This document shows positions 51,939 through 60,624 of a DNA stretch of 64,000 bases, in pieces. The notes under the pieces were generated by a model, which was given only the letters and a program-made list of their open reading frames with translations, ran no database searches and was not told the DNA's origin. The translations under genes were made by a program, and so were the position numbers. Position 1 is the stretch's first letter. Each line of letters opens with the position of its first letter. Source of the DNA: JAAUTY01 sp964397305 (GTDB lineage Bacteria > Cyanobacteriota > Cyanobacteriia > Cyanobacteriales > Spirulinaceae); assembly GCA_964397305.1 (NCBI GenBank), contig CAYNIP010000022.1, positions 1-64,000 of the forward strand. Reading direction: 5' to 3'.

Positions 51939-52450
51939 AGCTTTTTACGGCAGTGAAGGCGAACTCTCAGGAGGCAAGGCATTGCGAAGTCGCGGGGGCG
52001 CGTACCCAGCATTCTACTAGACCAGTGTAGGCCAACGGCGGGTTCGAGTATGCAAGCGGCGCAGCTATTGCCATCATAGACTGGGTTGAGGGCTGGTCTG
52101 CACCCCTACTCAGGCCGGTCAAGGAGCCAAGGCTAGGCTAGGCTAGGGGCTCAGCTATTTTAGCGGGATGTTTTGGTATTGGGTGGCACTAAAGAGGGTG
52201 AGGGCTGATGGCGATCGCCACAGGTCGCGATCGCCTACCCTACAATGATGAGGATGCAGCAGGCGGGTCCCAGCCTGCCTCGCCTCGGGTTAGACTAACG
52301 GAAGAGAGTAGGGTTAAGGTTGGCTGTGATTGGCCTTTTGTCAACCCTGAGACGGTCTTCAGTCGCCGTCTCGCTTTAAGGTCGAGTCATGTAAGGTTGA
52401 GTCATGTTTAGGAGTCCCAGGCCGAGACGGGAGGATCTCAAGAGTTGGAA
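51939..52450. other. Intergenic region with hairpin and 15-base tandem repeat
   Basis: About 510 bases without a supported gene; the 67-codon frame at 52208-52411 has no recognisable content. Features: HIP1 sites at 52211-52236, a microrepeat GGCTA x3 at ~52132, a hairpin GAGACGG / CCGTCTC with CTTTAAG after it (52349-52378), and a 15-base unit AAGGT(C/T)GAGTCATGT repeated directly at 52378-52392 and 52393-52407, just upstream of the CPP1-like gene. The hairpin-plus-repeat could be a leader attenuator; this is inference. Confidence 0.5.
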
Positions 52451-53083
52451 ATGAGCAACCAAAATCCATACGAAACACTTGGCGTTGCGCCGGATGCTTC
52501 CTTCGAGGAAATCCAGAACGCTCGGACTCGCCTGAGCCAACAGCACCAAGACGATACCAAGTTAGTCGAGACCGTCGAGGCGGCCTACGATGCCATCATT
52601 ATGGAGCGCCTCAAACTGCGCCAGGAAGGCAAGATCAAGGTTCCCGAACGGATTCGCTTTCCGGAGCGGAGCGCTGATGTGCCCCCCAGCCCCCTGGCAG
52701 CCCCCACCGCAGCCCCCCCCGCTTGGCTGCAATCGTTTTTGGATACCCCCACCCGGGCGGATATCCTGCTCCCGACCGGCCTCTTTCTCGCCCTCGCCGT
52801 CTTAACTTTCTTTGCCCAAGGAGATGCCCAAGCCCAATCCCTAGTCTCCCTGGTGTTGGCCCTGGGTTTTGGAGCTACCATTTACCTTGTGAGCCGGAAG
52901 GAGAATCGCTTCGGCCGTGCCTTCCTGATGGCCCTGGCGAGCTTGCTGCTGGGGATCGGTCTAGGCTTTTTGTTGGCAGGCCTAATGACCACCCCCGTGG
53001 GCAATGGCGGCCTGGCGGCTGAGCAGGTGGCAGCCCTGGTAGCCCTCTTCCTCTTCTGGTTGGTCAGTGCCTTCCTCCGCTAG
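52451..53083 (+). CDS. CPP1-like J-domain membrane protein
   Basis: 210 residues from ATG 52451. The first ~65 residues are a J-like domain (NPYETLGVAPDASFEEIQNA, with a long helix after it) lacking the HPD tripeptide at the usual turn: QQHQDDTK stands there instead, so it is unlikely to stimulate Hsp70 in the classical way. A Pro-rich linker and four hydrophobic helices follow (~95-205), as in the plant/cyanobacterial CPP1 family (chaperone-like protein of protochlorophyllide oxidoreductase). A role in chlorophyll-enzyme stability is a family inference. Its stop overlaps the stop of the convergent HAD gene by 4 bases. Confidence 0.85.
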   Translation: MSNQNPYETLGVAPDASFEEIQNARTRLSQQHQDDTKLVETVEAAYDAIIMERLKLRQEGKIKVPERIRFPERSADVPPSPLAAPTAAPPAWLQSFLDTPTRADILLPTGLFLALAVLTFFAQGDAQAQSLVSLVLALGFGATIYLVSRKENRFGRAFLMALASLLLGIGLGFLLAGLMTTPVGNGGLAAEQVAALVALFLFWLVSAFLR

Positions 53084-53778
53084 GGGGTGGGCAAGAGGGC
53101 CCTTTCAAGAATCAGATCCGCCGCCTCTGCGAGGTTGCCGACCAGGAAATTCGGCTGGTAGTAGCTGAGTTGCTCGCGATCGCGAATCCCCGAGAGCACC
53201 GCGATCATCGAAATCTGTTGCGCCTGGGCGGCGAGCACATCGGCCTCCGTGTCCCCGACCATCCAGGCTTGGGTCGCAGGAGCTAGCTCGGCCACGGCCC
53301 GCGCGAGCAGCGTCGGCTTCTCCTGCACATCCTGCTGCCGTACCTGCCAATCCCCAATGCAGAAGCGCCGCTCCGGGGGAAAGAAGCGCCCTAGGTCGTA
53401 GCGCTCTAGGGGAACGGCGAGTTCGCGATCGCGCCGCATCGTCACGACCGCCAGCTCAACCCCATGGGCCTGCAAACGCTCCAGGGCTGCCACGGCCCCA
53501 GGAATCAACGTATCGAGGTTGAGATAGCGCAGGGCGTGGATCGTATCGCGGCGCAGGCGAGCAAAGTGGTGCGCCTGGTCCGTCGAGAGACCCGATCGCT
53601 CCCCGATCTGCCGCTCCGGAACCCGCGCCCGCTTCAAGCGCCAGAACTCAGCCTTGGACAGGAGGGTGATCGCCTGGCCGGGAGGGCGACAGCGACCGAG
53701 GCAGTGTTGATAGACACGGTAGTAGCGGTCGGAGACATCGGCAATGGGCCCATCGAAATCAGTGAATAGCCGCAGCAT
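53080..53778 (-). CDS. HAD-family hydrolase
   Basis: 232 residues from ATG 53778, where the HAD signature begins immediately (MLRLFTDFDGPIADVSDRYY; Asp7 and Asp9). The frame is open to 53946 but the extra part overlaps the divergent epimerase gene and has no family character. Other motifs: AVVTMRRD (motif II Thr), EKPTLLARA (motif III Lys) and VGDTEADVLAAQ (motif IV). Note DFDGPIAD with Pro in place of the common Thr. Substrate unknown; phosphatase or phosphoglucomutase-type activity both possible. Shares a 145-base divergent promoter region with the epimerase gene. Confidence 0.85.
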   Translation of the reverse strand: MLRLFTDFDGPIADVSDRYYRVYQHCLGRCRPPGQAITLLSKAEFWRLKRARVPERQIGERSGLSTDQAHHFARLRRDTIHALRYLNLDTLIPGAVAALERLQAHGVELAVVTMRRDRELAVPLERYDLGRFFPPERRFCIGDWQVRQQDVQEKPTLLARAVAELAPATQAWMVGDTEADVLAAQAQQISMIAVLSGIRDREQLSYYQPNFLVGNLAEAADLILERALLPTP

Positions 53779-53923
53779 GAGAATTAAGCCTTCCTTCAAC
53801 CTCTCCCCTCCAGTATGAAGTTTTGTGATCATTCCTTCAGCGGGTCGCGACCCGGTATCGTCGGATCGGTGGGGAGCAGTGCGGACAAAATCAGCGCGGG
53901 GCATGACCCAGGAGTGAATCACC

Positions 53924-54859
53924 ATGAGCAAACAGGTCCTAGTCACGGGGGGAACCGGTTTTGTGGGCGCGAACTTGGTGCGCCGCTTGTTGCAGGAAGG
54001 GCACGCGGTTCACCTGCTGGTGCGGCCTGGGTATCGGCCCTGGCGGATTGAGGCCCTGCGGGCCGATCTGCGGCTCCATGTCGTGGAGCTGGCTGATGCG
54101 GCCGGGGTGCAGGCGGTCGTCCAGGCAGTCCGGCCGGACTGGATCTTTCACCTGGCGGTCCACGGGGCCTACTCCGATCAAACCGATGTCGGGCAGATCG
54201 TCCAGACCAATATTCTCGGCACGGTCAATCTCGTGCAAGCGGCCCTGACAACTGGGTTTGAGGCCTTTGTCAATACGGGCTCCTCCTCGGAGTACGGCTA
54301 CAAAGACTTTGCGCCCGTGGAAACCACCTGGCTGGAGCCCAACAGCTACTATGCCGTCGCTAAGGCCGCGGCGACCCTCTTTTGTCGCTACACCGCCCAG
54401 CACCACCAGGTCCGCCTACCCACCCTGCGCCTCTACTCGGTCTACGGCCCCTACGAGGAGCCGAAGCGCCTGATCCCGACCCTGATCCGGGAGGGCTTGC
54501 AGGGGCGCTTGCCGCCGTTGGTCAACCCGAAGATTGCCCGCGACTATATCTATGTGGAGGATGTAACGACGGCCTACCTGCTGGCCTGCACCCAACCCCT
54601 GGCCGATCTGGGGGCGGTCTACAACGTCGGGACGGGGGTGCAGACGACCCTGGGGGAGATCGTGGCGATCGCCCGCCAGACCCTGGCGATCCCGGCGGAA
54701 CCCCAGTGGGGCTCGATGCCGGATCGCCACTGGGATACCACCGTCTGGGTGGCCGACAGCCGCAAGCTGCAACAGGACCTCGGCTGGCAACCCCGCTACA
54801 GTGTTGTCGAGGGATTTCAGGCCACAGTAGCCTGGCAGCAAGCCCCGGCCCACCCCTAA
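53924..54859 (+). CDS. NAD-dependent nucleotide-sugar epimerase/dehydratase (extended SDR)
   Basis: 311 residues. Rossmann fingerprint GGTGFVG at 9-15, the substrate-side Ser-rich segment NTGSSSEYGY, catalytic Tyr and Lys in YYAVAKAAATLF, RLYSVYGPYEEP and RDYIYVEDV. Together these mark an extended short-chain dehydrogenase acting on nucleotide-activated sugars (CDP- or dTDP-hexose type), probably for surface polysaccharide or glycosylation. The exact substrate cannot be inferred. Start ATG 53924. No glycosyltransferases adjoin it in the window. Confidence 0.88.
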   Translation: MSKQVLVTGGTGFVGANLVRRLLQEGHAVHLLVRPGYRPWRIEALRADLRLHVVELADAAGVQAVVQAVRPDWIFHLAVHGAYSDQTDVGQIVQTNILGTVNLVQAALTTGFEAFVNTGSSSEYGYKDFAPVETTWLEPNSYYAVAKAAATLFCRYTAQHHQVRLPTLRLYSVYGPYEEPKRLIPTLIREGLQGRLPPLVNPKIARDYIYVEDVTTAYLLACTQPLADLGAVYNVGTGVQTTLGEIVAIARQTLAIPAEPQWGSMPDRHWDTTVWVADSRKLQQDLGWQPRYSVVEGFQATVAWQQAPAHP

Positions 54860-55055
54860 ACAGTTGGTTTGCCGTTTGTAGTGCGAACTTCAGTCCGCCT
54901 CAGGACCTTAGGAGCAAGCAGCCGCAACGAGAACTCTATATCCGCTGCAAGGTGAGCCGCCGCGTACATCTGGTAAAGAATGCAGCAGACACCCTGGAAG
55001 GGTTTTTGCAAAATGGTTAAACTCATTTGTTAAGCCATTGTTGAGGAGAAAGCGC

Positions 55056-55481
55056 GTGAATGCTGCGGAACAAGCCACAAGTTTTAACCTGGCCGCCAAG
55101 ATCGCCAGCGTCGTCACCTTGTTTAAGGCCCAGTTTCCGGATGCGCGAGCGGACCTGAAGCCCTGGCTCAATGAACCTGAAACCCTGGAGCTGGTTGATC
55201 CGGACTCGATCGACATTGGCTTTCATCTGCCGGGCTGGAGTCCCCGCTTTCAGGGTCGCAGCCTCTTGGTGCAAATCCGGTTCTACCGCGACCCCAGCGA
55301 TGGGCAGCAGCGGTTGATCGGCTTGGAAACGGCCGCCTTCAACCACGAAGGCGAGGCTTGGCGACTCTCTACCATTGGCTGCTGGCAAATCGAGGGCAGC
55401 TATCGGCCGGCGGCGGAGGTGAGCGATCGCCTCCAAGAGTTCTGCCGCCAAGTGTTCAAGCTCTTCGAGCCCGCCCCTTAG
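55056..55481 (+). CDS. Conserved hypothetical protein
   Basis: 141 residues starting at GTG 55056, chosen because GAGGAG lies 7 bases upstream; the frame is open to 55038. No membrane segment or signal peptide. Pattern: an N-terminal helix (AAKIASVVTLFKAQF), a beta-rich middle (SIDIGFHLPGWSPRF, LLVQIRFYRD, RLIGLETAAFNHEGEAW) and a C-terminal helix (DRLQEFCRQVFKLFE). I recognise it only as a cyanobacterial protein of unknown function. It stands alone between the epimerase and CPBP protease genes, same strand as both. Confidence 0.7.
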   Translation: MNAAEQATSFNLAAKIASVVTLFKAQFPDARADLKPWLNEPETLELVDPDSIDIGFHLPGWSPRFQGRSLLVQIRFYRDPSDGQQRLIGLETAAFNHEGEAWRLSTIGCWQIEGSYRPAAEVSDRLQEFCRQVFKLFEPAP

Positions 55482-55573
55482 GGTGGCCCCGCCCGCGCTC
55501 TTTCCCAAACCTTGGCCCAATGGCATCATAGGGAGGCACGCAAGTCCTCACCTCCTCTCCCCGCACTGCCCCT

Positions 55574-57130
55574 GTGACCATTAAACGGCTAATCTTGATC
55601 TTCCTCACCGTGCTGGCGGTGGGGCGCATTGCCTTGGCGCTGACGGCGAGCTTCTCGGAGCCCCAAGTGCAAGCGCAACTGGAACTGTACCAAACGGATT
55701 TGGTGCTGCGGGCGACGGCATGGCAACCGGCAGCGGACAGCCCCTTCCAGCGCCCCGACCTGCGACAAGCCCTCCTCGGGGCCGATCCCTACGGCAAGGC
55801 CCAAAAGCAGTACGAGCAAGCCCGAGGGCAAGTTCAGGCAGAGCAGGCCCAGCTGGCCGCCCAGCTCGCGGCAGCGGGCGAGACCAAGCTGTTGGGTCAA
55901 CCCGTGACGACCTTGCAGCTCTCCCCGGAGGCCGTGCAAGCCGTCCAGGCGCAACAGGGTCGCCTCCAGCGTCGCCAAGCCCAGCTCGACCTCGAAATCG
56001 GCTTGCTCCAGGCCGAGCAAGCGAACGAGACGGCGGCCCAGGCCACCTGGGGTCAGGTAGCTGCCCAGGGACCGACGGAAGCGCTGATGGCGACGGCCGA
56101 AGTCCTTCAGGCCCTCTGGCAGGAGCCGCCCCAGGTGACGGCCCGGGCGGAGTCGGCGATCGAGGCCAATTTGCATGGCTGGTTTCGCGATCGCGCCCGT
56201 CGCCGTCTCTACCGGGTCCGGGACCAGCCCGAGGCCCTGGCGGCGCTGCTCCAGGCGCAACAGCAGGCCGCCCAGCGGGCGGTGGTGAAGCTGTTGGTTG
56301 TCGGCACGGTTCCCCTGCTGGGGGGGCTTTTGGGGGTGGGCCTGGCGATCGCCCTGCTGCTCCAGTGGGCCTTCCAGCGCGAGACCGCGATCTTGGCGAG
56401 AAATGCGGAGTCTGTCTGGTCTGTGCCCTGGGATGGCGAGACGGCTTGGCAGGTGATCATTGTTGGCTTTTGTTTCTGGGGCCAGTTCGTGCTGCCGCTG
56501 CTGCTGCCGCTGGCCGTTTCGGTCCTGGGCCTCTCCCTGGGTCAGGCAGATGTGCGACTGCGGGCGGTCTACATCCTGATCAGCTATCTCCTCCTGGCGG
56601 CGGGGGCCCTGGGGGTGCTCTACGGGTCGATCCGCGCCTACCGACCCCTGCCCCCCGACTGGTTTCGCCTGCGTGGGTGGAGTTCCTGGCCGCTCTGGGG
56701 TCTGGGGGGGTATTTAATCGCAGTTCCCCTGGTGCTGGTGGTCTCGTTGCTCAACCAGCAGCTCTGGCAGGGCCGGGGGGGCAGCAATCCTCTGATCTTG
56801 CTGGCCCTCCAGGCCCAGGACCAGGTGGCCTTGGCGATCTTTTTTGGCACAGCGGCGATCGCCGCGCCCCTGTTTGAAGAACTTATCTTCCGGGGCTTCC
56901 TGCTGCCATCCCTGACGCGCTACCTGTCCGTAACGCCAGCGATTCTGGTGAGTAGCTTGATCTTTGCGATCGCCCACCTCAGCCTGGCGGAAGTCTTGCC
57001 CCTGCTGGCCCTCGGTCTGGTGCTGGGGGTGGTGTACACGCGATCACGGAGCCTCTTGGCGCCGATGCTCCTGCACAGCCTCTGGAACAGCGGCACCCTC
57101 GTGAGCCTCTTTGTGCTCGGCAGTGGCTAG
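55574..57130 (+). CDS. CPBP-family intramembrane glutamic endopeptidase
   Basis: 518 residues, GTG start. An N-terminal anchor (IKRLILIFLTVLAVGRIALA) is followed by a long extracytoplasmic-looking Gln/Ala-rich coiled region (~75-230), then about eight membrane helices. The C-terminal CPBP (Abi/CAAX protease-like) core has motif 1 FEELIFRGF (~434-442, EExxxR), motif 2 FAIAHLS (His ~464) and motif 3 HSLWNSG (~500), so the catalytic set is complete. The large N-terminal extension is about twice the size of the core and is typical of a cyanobacterial/plastid subgroup. Substrate unknown. Confidence 0.88.
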   Translation: MTIKRLILIFLTVLAVGRIALALTASFSEPQVQAQLELYQTDLVLRATAWQPAADSPFQRPDLRQALLGADPYGKAQKQYEQARGQVQAEQAQLAAQLAAAGETKLLGQPVTTLQLSPEAVQAVQAQQGRLQRRQAQLDLEIGLLQAEQANETAAQATWGQVAAQGPTEALMATAEVLQALWQEPPQVTARAESAIEANLHGWFRDRARRRLYRVRDQPEALAALLQAQQQAAQRAVVKLLVVGTVPLLGGLLGVGLAIALLLQWAFQRETAILARNAESVWSVPWDGETAWQVIIVGFCFWGQFVLPLLLPLAVSVLGLSLGQADVRLRAVYILISYLLLAAGALGVLYGSIRAYRPLPPDWFRLRGWSSWPLWGLGGYLIAVPLVLVVSLLNQQLWQGRGGSNPLILLALQAQDQVALAIFFGTAAIAAPLFEELIFRGFLLPSLTRYLSVTPAILVSSLIFAIAHLSLAEVLPLLALGLVLGVVYTRSRSLLAPMLLHSLWNSGTLVSLFVLGSG

Positions 57131-57198
57131 GGCGGGTCGCTCGTTTCCCCAGGCCTTCGGCGGGAGACAAGGTTAAGCAATCCCTGGATCGCAAGGCT

Positions 57199-58770
57199 TT
57201 AAGGGCCTTCCTGGTAGGCGATCGCCACAGCCCCGCCGCGCCGGGGATCGCCGGCCCCCTGGAATTCCCCCGCCAGATTCCGCCCCACCGCATGAACTCC
57301 CCCGAAAAACATACTCGGCTGCTGCCAGGGCAACACCACCGTTCCCGCCGGTAAGCTGGCGGGGTCGAGGGGTTCGCCGTGGGGCGGTTCCAGGTTGAAG
57401 GTCCCTGCTTCCCAATGCACCCGCGGCCGGGCCACCGCCTCCGGCAGGGACTGCTGGTAGTCCAGGAGATTGGAGAGTACCTGGGCGATCGCCGTGCGGA
57501 TGCGATTGGAGCCCCCAGACCCCAGCACCACCTCGGGTCGGCCCCCTTGCAAGACCAAGGTGGGAGCCATCATCGACGACAGACGCTGCTGAGGCGGCCA
57601 CTGGTGAAAGCCCAAAGGATTCAAGTCCGCCTCCCCCAGCATATTGTTCACCATGATCCCCGTACCGGGGATCACATAGCCCGAGCCCTCGCCGTTGGAG
57701 GTCGTGACGCTGGCAGCGTTGCCCTCGGCATCTAGGACACTGATGTGAGTCGTGCTGCCCCACTTGTTCAGATAGTCCCCGAACCGCTGCTGGTAGGGGG
57801 CCAACCGTGGCGCTGCTAGGAATTGGTCTGCCCAGCCAGGTTCGTAGAGGTAGCGGTCATAGCCCGTGGCCCGGGCCTCGTTGGTCAGGGCCATCACCTG
57901 AGCCCAGGCCTGGCGGTGGGCAGCGCTACCCCAGGGCAAGGCCGCAAGGTCGATCGCCGCCAAGAGTTGCAGGGTGAAGGCCATCAGGGCTCCCCCGGAA
58001 CTGGGGGGCGGATTGGTCAAGAGCTGCCAGCCGCGATAGTGACAGGTTAAGGGGGGACGGATTTGGACCTGGTAGTTCTGCAAGTCAGCTTGGGTCAAGT
58101 GACCTCCTTGGGCTTGGCAGTCGGCCACGAGCTGCTGGGCGATCGCCCCTTGATAAAACCCGCGCGGTCCTTCCTGCACCCACTGCTCCAGGCTGGCGGC
58201 CAAGTCCGGCAAGGCCAACACCTCCCCCGCCCGGGGCAAGGACCCCTGAGGGGCAAAGAGACGGCGGCTGGCGGGGGTCGCGAGCAAGATCGGGGCCAGC
58301 AACTGGTGAAAGCAAAAATCCTGAAACGGGCTCAAGGGCTCCCCCTGACGGGCAGCGGCGATCGCCGGTTGCGCCACCTCCCGCAGGGGCAACCGGCCCA
58401 GGCGCTTCTGCACGGTCCAGAGGCCGGCTACGGTTCCCGGCACGGCCATCGTCCCCAGGCCGATATGGAAGAGCTGTTGCGCGTCGCCAAAGTCCACGGC
58501 CACGGGGTAAAAATCGAGGTCAGCCACCGGGCGCGGCTGCTGGGGCGTTTGGGTAAAGAAGTCGAAGAGCCAACGGTCTCCGGCGGCTGTCTGGGCCAGC
58601 AAAAAGCCGCCCCCGGCTAAGGAAGTCAAGGTCGGCTCGACCACGCAGGCCATGAGCACGGCGGCCACGGCTGCATCAAAGGCATTGCCGCCAGCGGCGA
58701 GGATCGCCTGCCCAGCGGCGGCCGTGCGGCGATCGCCAGCCGCCACAATTCCCCGAATCGGTTTTGTCAT
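57199..58770 (-). CDS. ggt: Gamma-glutamyltransferase
   Basis: 523 residues; N-terminal-nucleophile hydrolase that self-cleaves and transfers or hydrolyses gamma-glutamyl groups, e.g. from glutathione. The conserved start GIVAAGDRRTAAAGQAILAAGGNAFDAAVAA and LTSLAGGGFLL lie in the large subunit. The cleavage site/nucleophile is Thr340 in GSTTHISVLD, with the small subunit following (SVTTSNGEGSG, LSSMMAPTLVL, GSGGSNRIRTA). No N-terminal signal peptide is apparent, so it may be cytoplasmic, unlike many periplasmic bacterial enzymes. Start ATG 58770. Divergent from the TPR protein gene, 125 bases apart. Confidence 0.92.
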   Translation of the reverse strand: MTKPIRGIVAAGDRRTAAAGQAILAAGGNAFDAAVAAVLMACVVEPTLTSLAGGGFLLAQTAAGDRWLFDFFTQTPQQPRPVADLDFYPVAVDFGDAQQLFHIGLGTMAVPGTVAGLWTVQKRLGRLPLREVAQPAIAAARQGEPLSPFQDFCFHQLLAPILLATPASRRLFAPQGSLPRAGEVLALPDLAASLEQWVQEGPRGFYQGAIAQQLVADCQAQGGHLTQADLQNYQVQIRPPLTCHYRGWQLLTNPPPSSGGALMAFTLQLLAAIDLAALPWGSAAHRQAWAQVMALTNEARATGYDRYLYEPGWADQFLAAPRLAPYQQRFGDYLNKWGSTTHISVLDAEGNAASVTTSNGEGSGYVIPGTGIMVNNMLGEADLNPLGFHQWPPQQRLSSMMAPTLVLQGGRPEVVLGSGGSNRIRTAIAQVLSNLLDYQQSLPEAVARPRVHWEAGTFNLEPPHGEPLDPASLPAGTVVLPWQQPSMFFGGVHAVGRNLAGEFQGAGDPRRGGAVAIAYQEGP

Positions 58771-58895
58771 CTCAACTCTAGCGGTTTGGACCCCGCCTGG
58801 GGGGTGGCATAAAACATGGGAAACTGCTAGTCTAGCGGCTTTTAGCCTTTCCTCTCCTCAGGGAGCGACCCGCCGCTGCGCTGCCTGCTTTTGCC

Positions 58896-60200
58896 ATGAG
58901 CCCCCGACGTTATCAGGCTTACCTCAAGCTCGCCAATGCCCTCCTGGACTGTCAGCCCGGCCACGAGCAAGCGGTTCTGGCCAGTCATCCCGAGCTCCTG
59001 GATCAGGGCCTCGATCAGACTCTCCGGCAACTGGTCCGGGAACGGCGGCAGCGCGGTGATCAGGTCGAGGTCGAACGCCTCGAGGACTTGCTGAACCACT
59101 TAAAGCTTCACCCGGCCTACGCCCCGGGCCGCTCCACTCCCCTAGCTCCGGCAACGGCTCCGCTCATGCAGGCAGCCGATCGCCTCTTTCGGCAGGGCAG
59201 TGAGTGCTACCAAGCCAGCCAATTTCACACGGCCCGGCAAATCTGGCAGCAGACCTTGACCCTCTACCAGGAGGTGGGAGATCCTCAGGGCGAAGCCCAT
59301 ACCCTCGATAGCCTCAGTGTGGCCTGCCAGTCCTTGGGGCAGTATGAGACGGCGCTACAACGGGCCCACCAGGCCCTGGCCCTGCGGCGGGAAAGTTACC
59401 TAGGGCCCCAGGGCGATCGCCCCCGGAGTCGGGTGGGGCAGGAAGCTCGGCTCGAGCGCCCCTTGCTCCCCCCGAGCCACCACAGCCAGGGGGAGTATTC
59501 CCTGGCGGTCAAGCTCGCCATCGACCACTTCCAAAAGCAGCTGGCCTTGACCGAAGCCGTGGGCGATCGCCTCAGCGCCGCCAACACTTGGACACACTTA
59601 GGCCAGGCTTATTTCTCCCTGGGTCAATACACCCAGGCCCAAGCCGCCTACCAACGGGCCCTGGCCTTGCAAGTTGCCCTAGGAGACCCCCTCAGTCAGG
59701 CGCGATCGCTCTTGGGGCTCGCGGAGGCCTGCGAGGCCTTGGCCCAGGACGAGGCGGCCCTCGCGTACTACCACCAGTACCTGGACCTCCTCCACCATAC
59801 CCACCGAGCCAGCAGTCCGCCCCCAATGAGCTTGGCGGCGGCCCTCACTCGCCGCGCTCGTCTCTATGACCGTCTGGGCAACAATGAGCGGGCGCTCCAG
59901 GATTACCGCGAGGCCCTGGCCATTGCTCGGGCCCAGGAGGATGACTACTATGCGGCGATCGCCTGGAGTGGCCTCGGCAACGCCCACTACAGCCTCGGCA
60001 ACGCCACGGAGGCCCTCACCGCCTACGAGCACGCCCTCGATCTCAAAAGCGAGCTGGGCGATCGCTTTGGGGCCGCGATTCAGCTCCAGAATCTCAGCCA
60101 GGTTTACCGGGTCCTCGGCGACCGTTGGCGAGCCCATCAACTTCAAAGTCATGCCCTGATTCTGAAGCGAACCCTCAGTTCTCTGAACGAACCGGGCTAG
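58896..60200 (+). CDS. TPR-repeat protein
   Basis: 434 residues. N-terminal ~75 residues are a helical region (YLKLANALLDCQPGHEQAVL, then LVRERRQRGDQVEVERLEDLL). From ~95 on there are about seven tetratricopeptide repeats, e.g. QTLTLYQEVGDPQGEAHTL, TWTHLGQAYFSLGQYTQAQA, AIAWSGLGNAHYSLGNATEA and YEHALDLKSELGDRFGAAIQ. No catalytic domain or signal peptide, so a cytoplasmic scaffold is likely. It is 46 bases upstream of the STAS gene on the same strand, and may belong to the same transcription unit as the partner-switching genes; direct partnership is inference. Confidence 0.88.
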   Translation: MSPRRYQAYLKLANALLDCQPGHEQAVLASHPELLDQGLDQTLRQLVRERRQRGDQVEVERLEDLLNHLKLHPAYAPGRSTPLAPATAPLMQAADRLFRQGSECYQASQFHTARQIWQQTLTLYQEVGDPQGEAHTLDSLSVACQSLGQYETALQRAHQALALRRESYLGPQGDRPRSRVGQEARLERPLLPPSHHSQGEYSLAVKLAIDHFQKQLALTEAVGDRLSAANTWTHLGQAYFSLGQYTQAQAAYQRALALQVALGDPLSQARSLLGLAEACEALAQDEAALAYYHQYLDLLHHTHRASSPPPMSLAAALTRRARLYDRLGNNERALQDYREALAIARAQEDDYYAAIAWSGLGNAHYSLGNATEALTAYEHALDLKSELGDRFGAAIQLQNLSQVYRVLGDRWRAHQLQSHALILKRTLSSLNEPG

Positions 60201-60246
60201 TATTGATGGTTAGTAATTGCGCGACTGCTCGCTGACCAATTGATTT

Positions 60247-60594
60247 ATGGAGATCCAGATCGCCACGCGCGCCGATATTCGTATTGCGGCCCTCCAGGGG
60301 GATGTCAATGCGAGCACGGCTGCTGAGATTCAGCGATATATGTTGCCCTTTGCCACCACCGGCGAGAAGATCGTGCTGGATTTCACGCAAGTGAGTTATA
60401 TGTCCAGTGCCGGCCTACGGATGCTTTTGTCCTTGTACCGTCAGGCAGCCGCCAAGCAGGGTCGGCTGGTACTCGTTGGTTTATCGGATAATATTCGCGA
60501 TACGATGTCGATGACCGGCCTCTTGAATTACTTCACGACCTGCGAAAACCTTGACGCTGGCTTAGCGATCCTGGGCTGGTCGGCTTCTTGCTAG
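60247..60594 (+). CDS. Anti-sigma factor antagonist (STAS domain)
   Basis: 115-residue single STAS domain, the SpoIIAA/RsbV type. The phosphorylatable serine lies in YMSSAGLRMLLSLYRQA (Ser53/Ser54), and ALQGDVNASTAAEI gives the first strand-helix. In partner switching the dephosphorylated form captures the HATPase anti-sigma kinase and frees its target; here the likely kinase is encoded at 62095-62520 and the phosphatase at 60625-62064, 30 bases downstream. The set resembles the icfG-type cluster of Synechocystis. ATG 60247. Confidence 0.93.
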   Translation: MEIQIATRADIRIAALQGDVNASTAAEIQRYMLPFATTGEKIVLDFTQVSYMSSAGLRMLLSLYRQAAAKQGRLVLVGLSDNIRDTMSMTGLLNYFTTCENLDAGLAILGWSASC

Positions 60595-60624
60595 CGTGTC
60601 GGTCTTCTTAGAACCGTCACTCTC

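Noticed and set aside
52208..52411. 67-codon frame in the 512-base gap
   Set aside because: Crosses the hairpin and tandem 15-mer, begins at a HIP1 site, and has no coding character.
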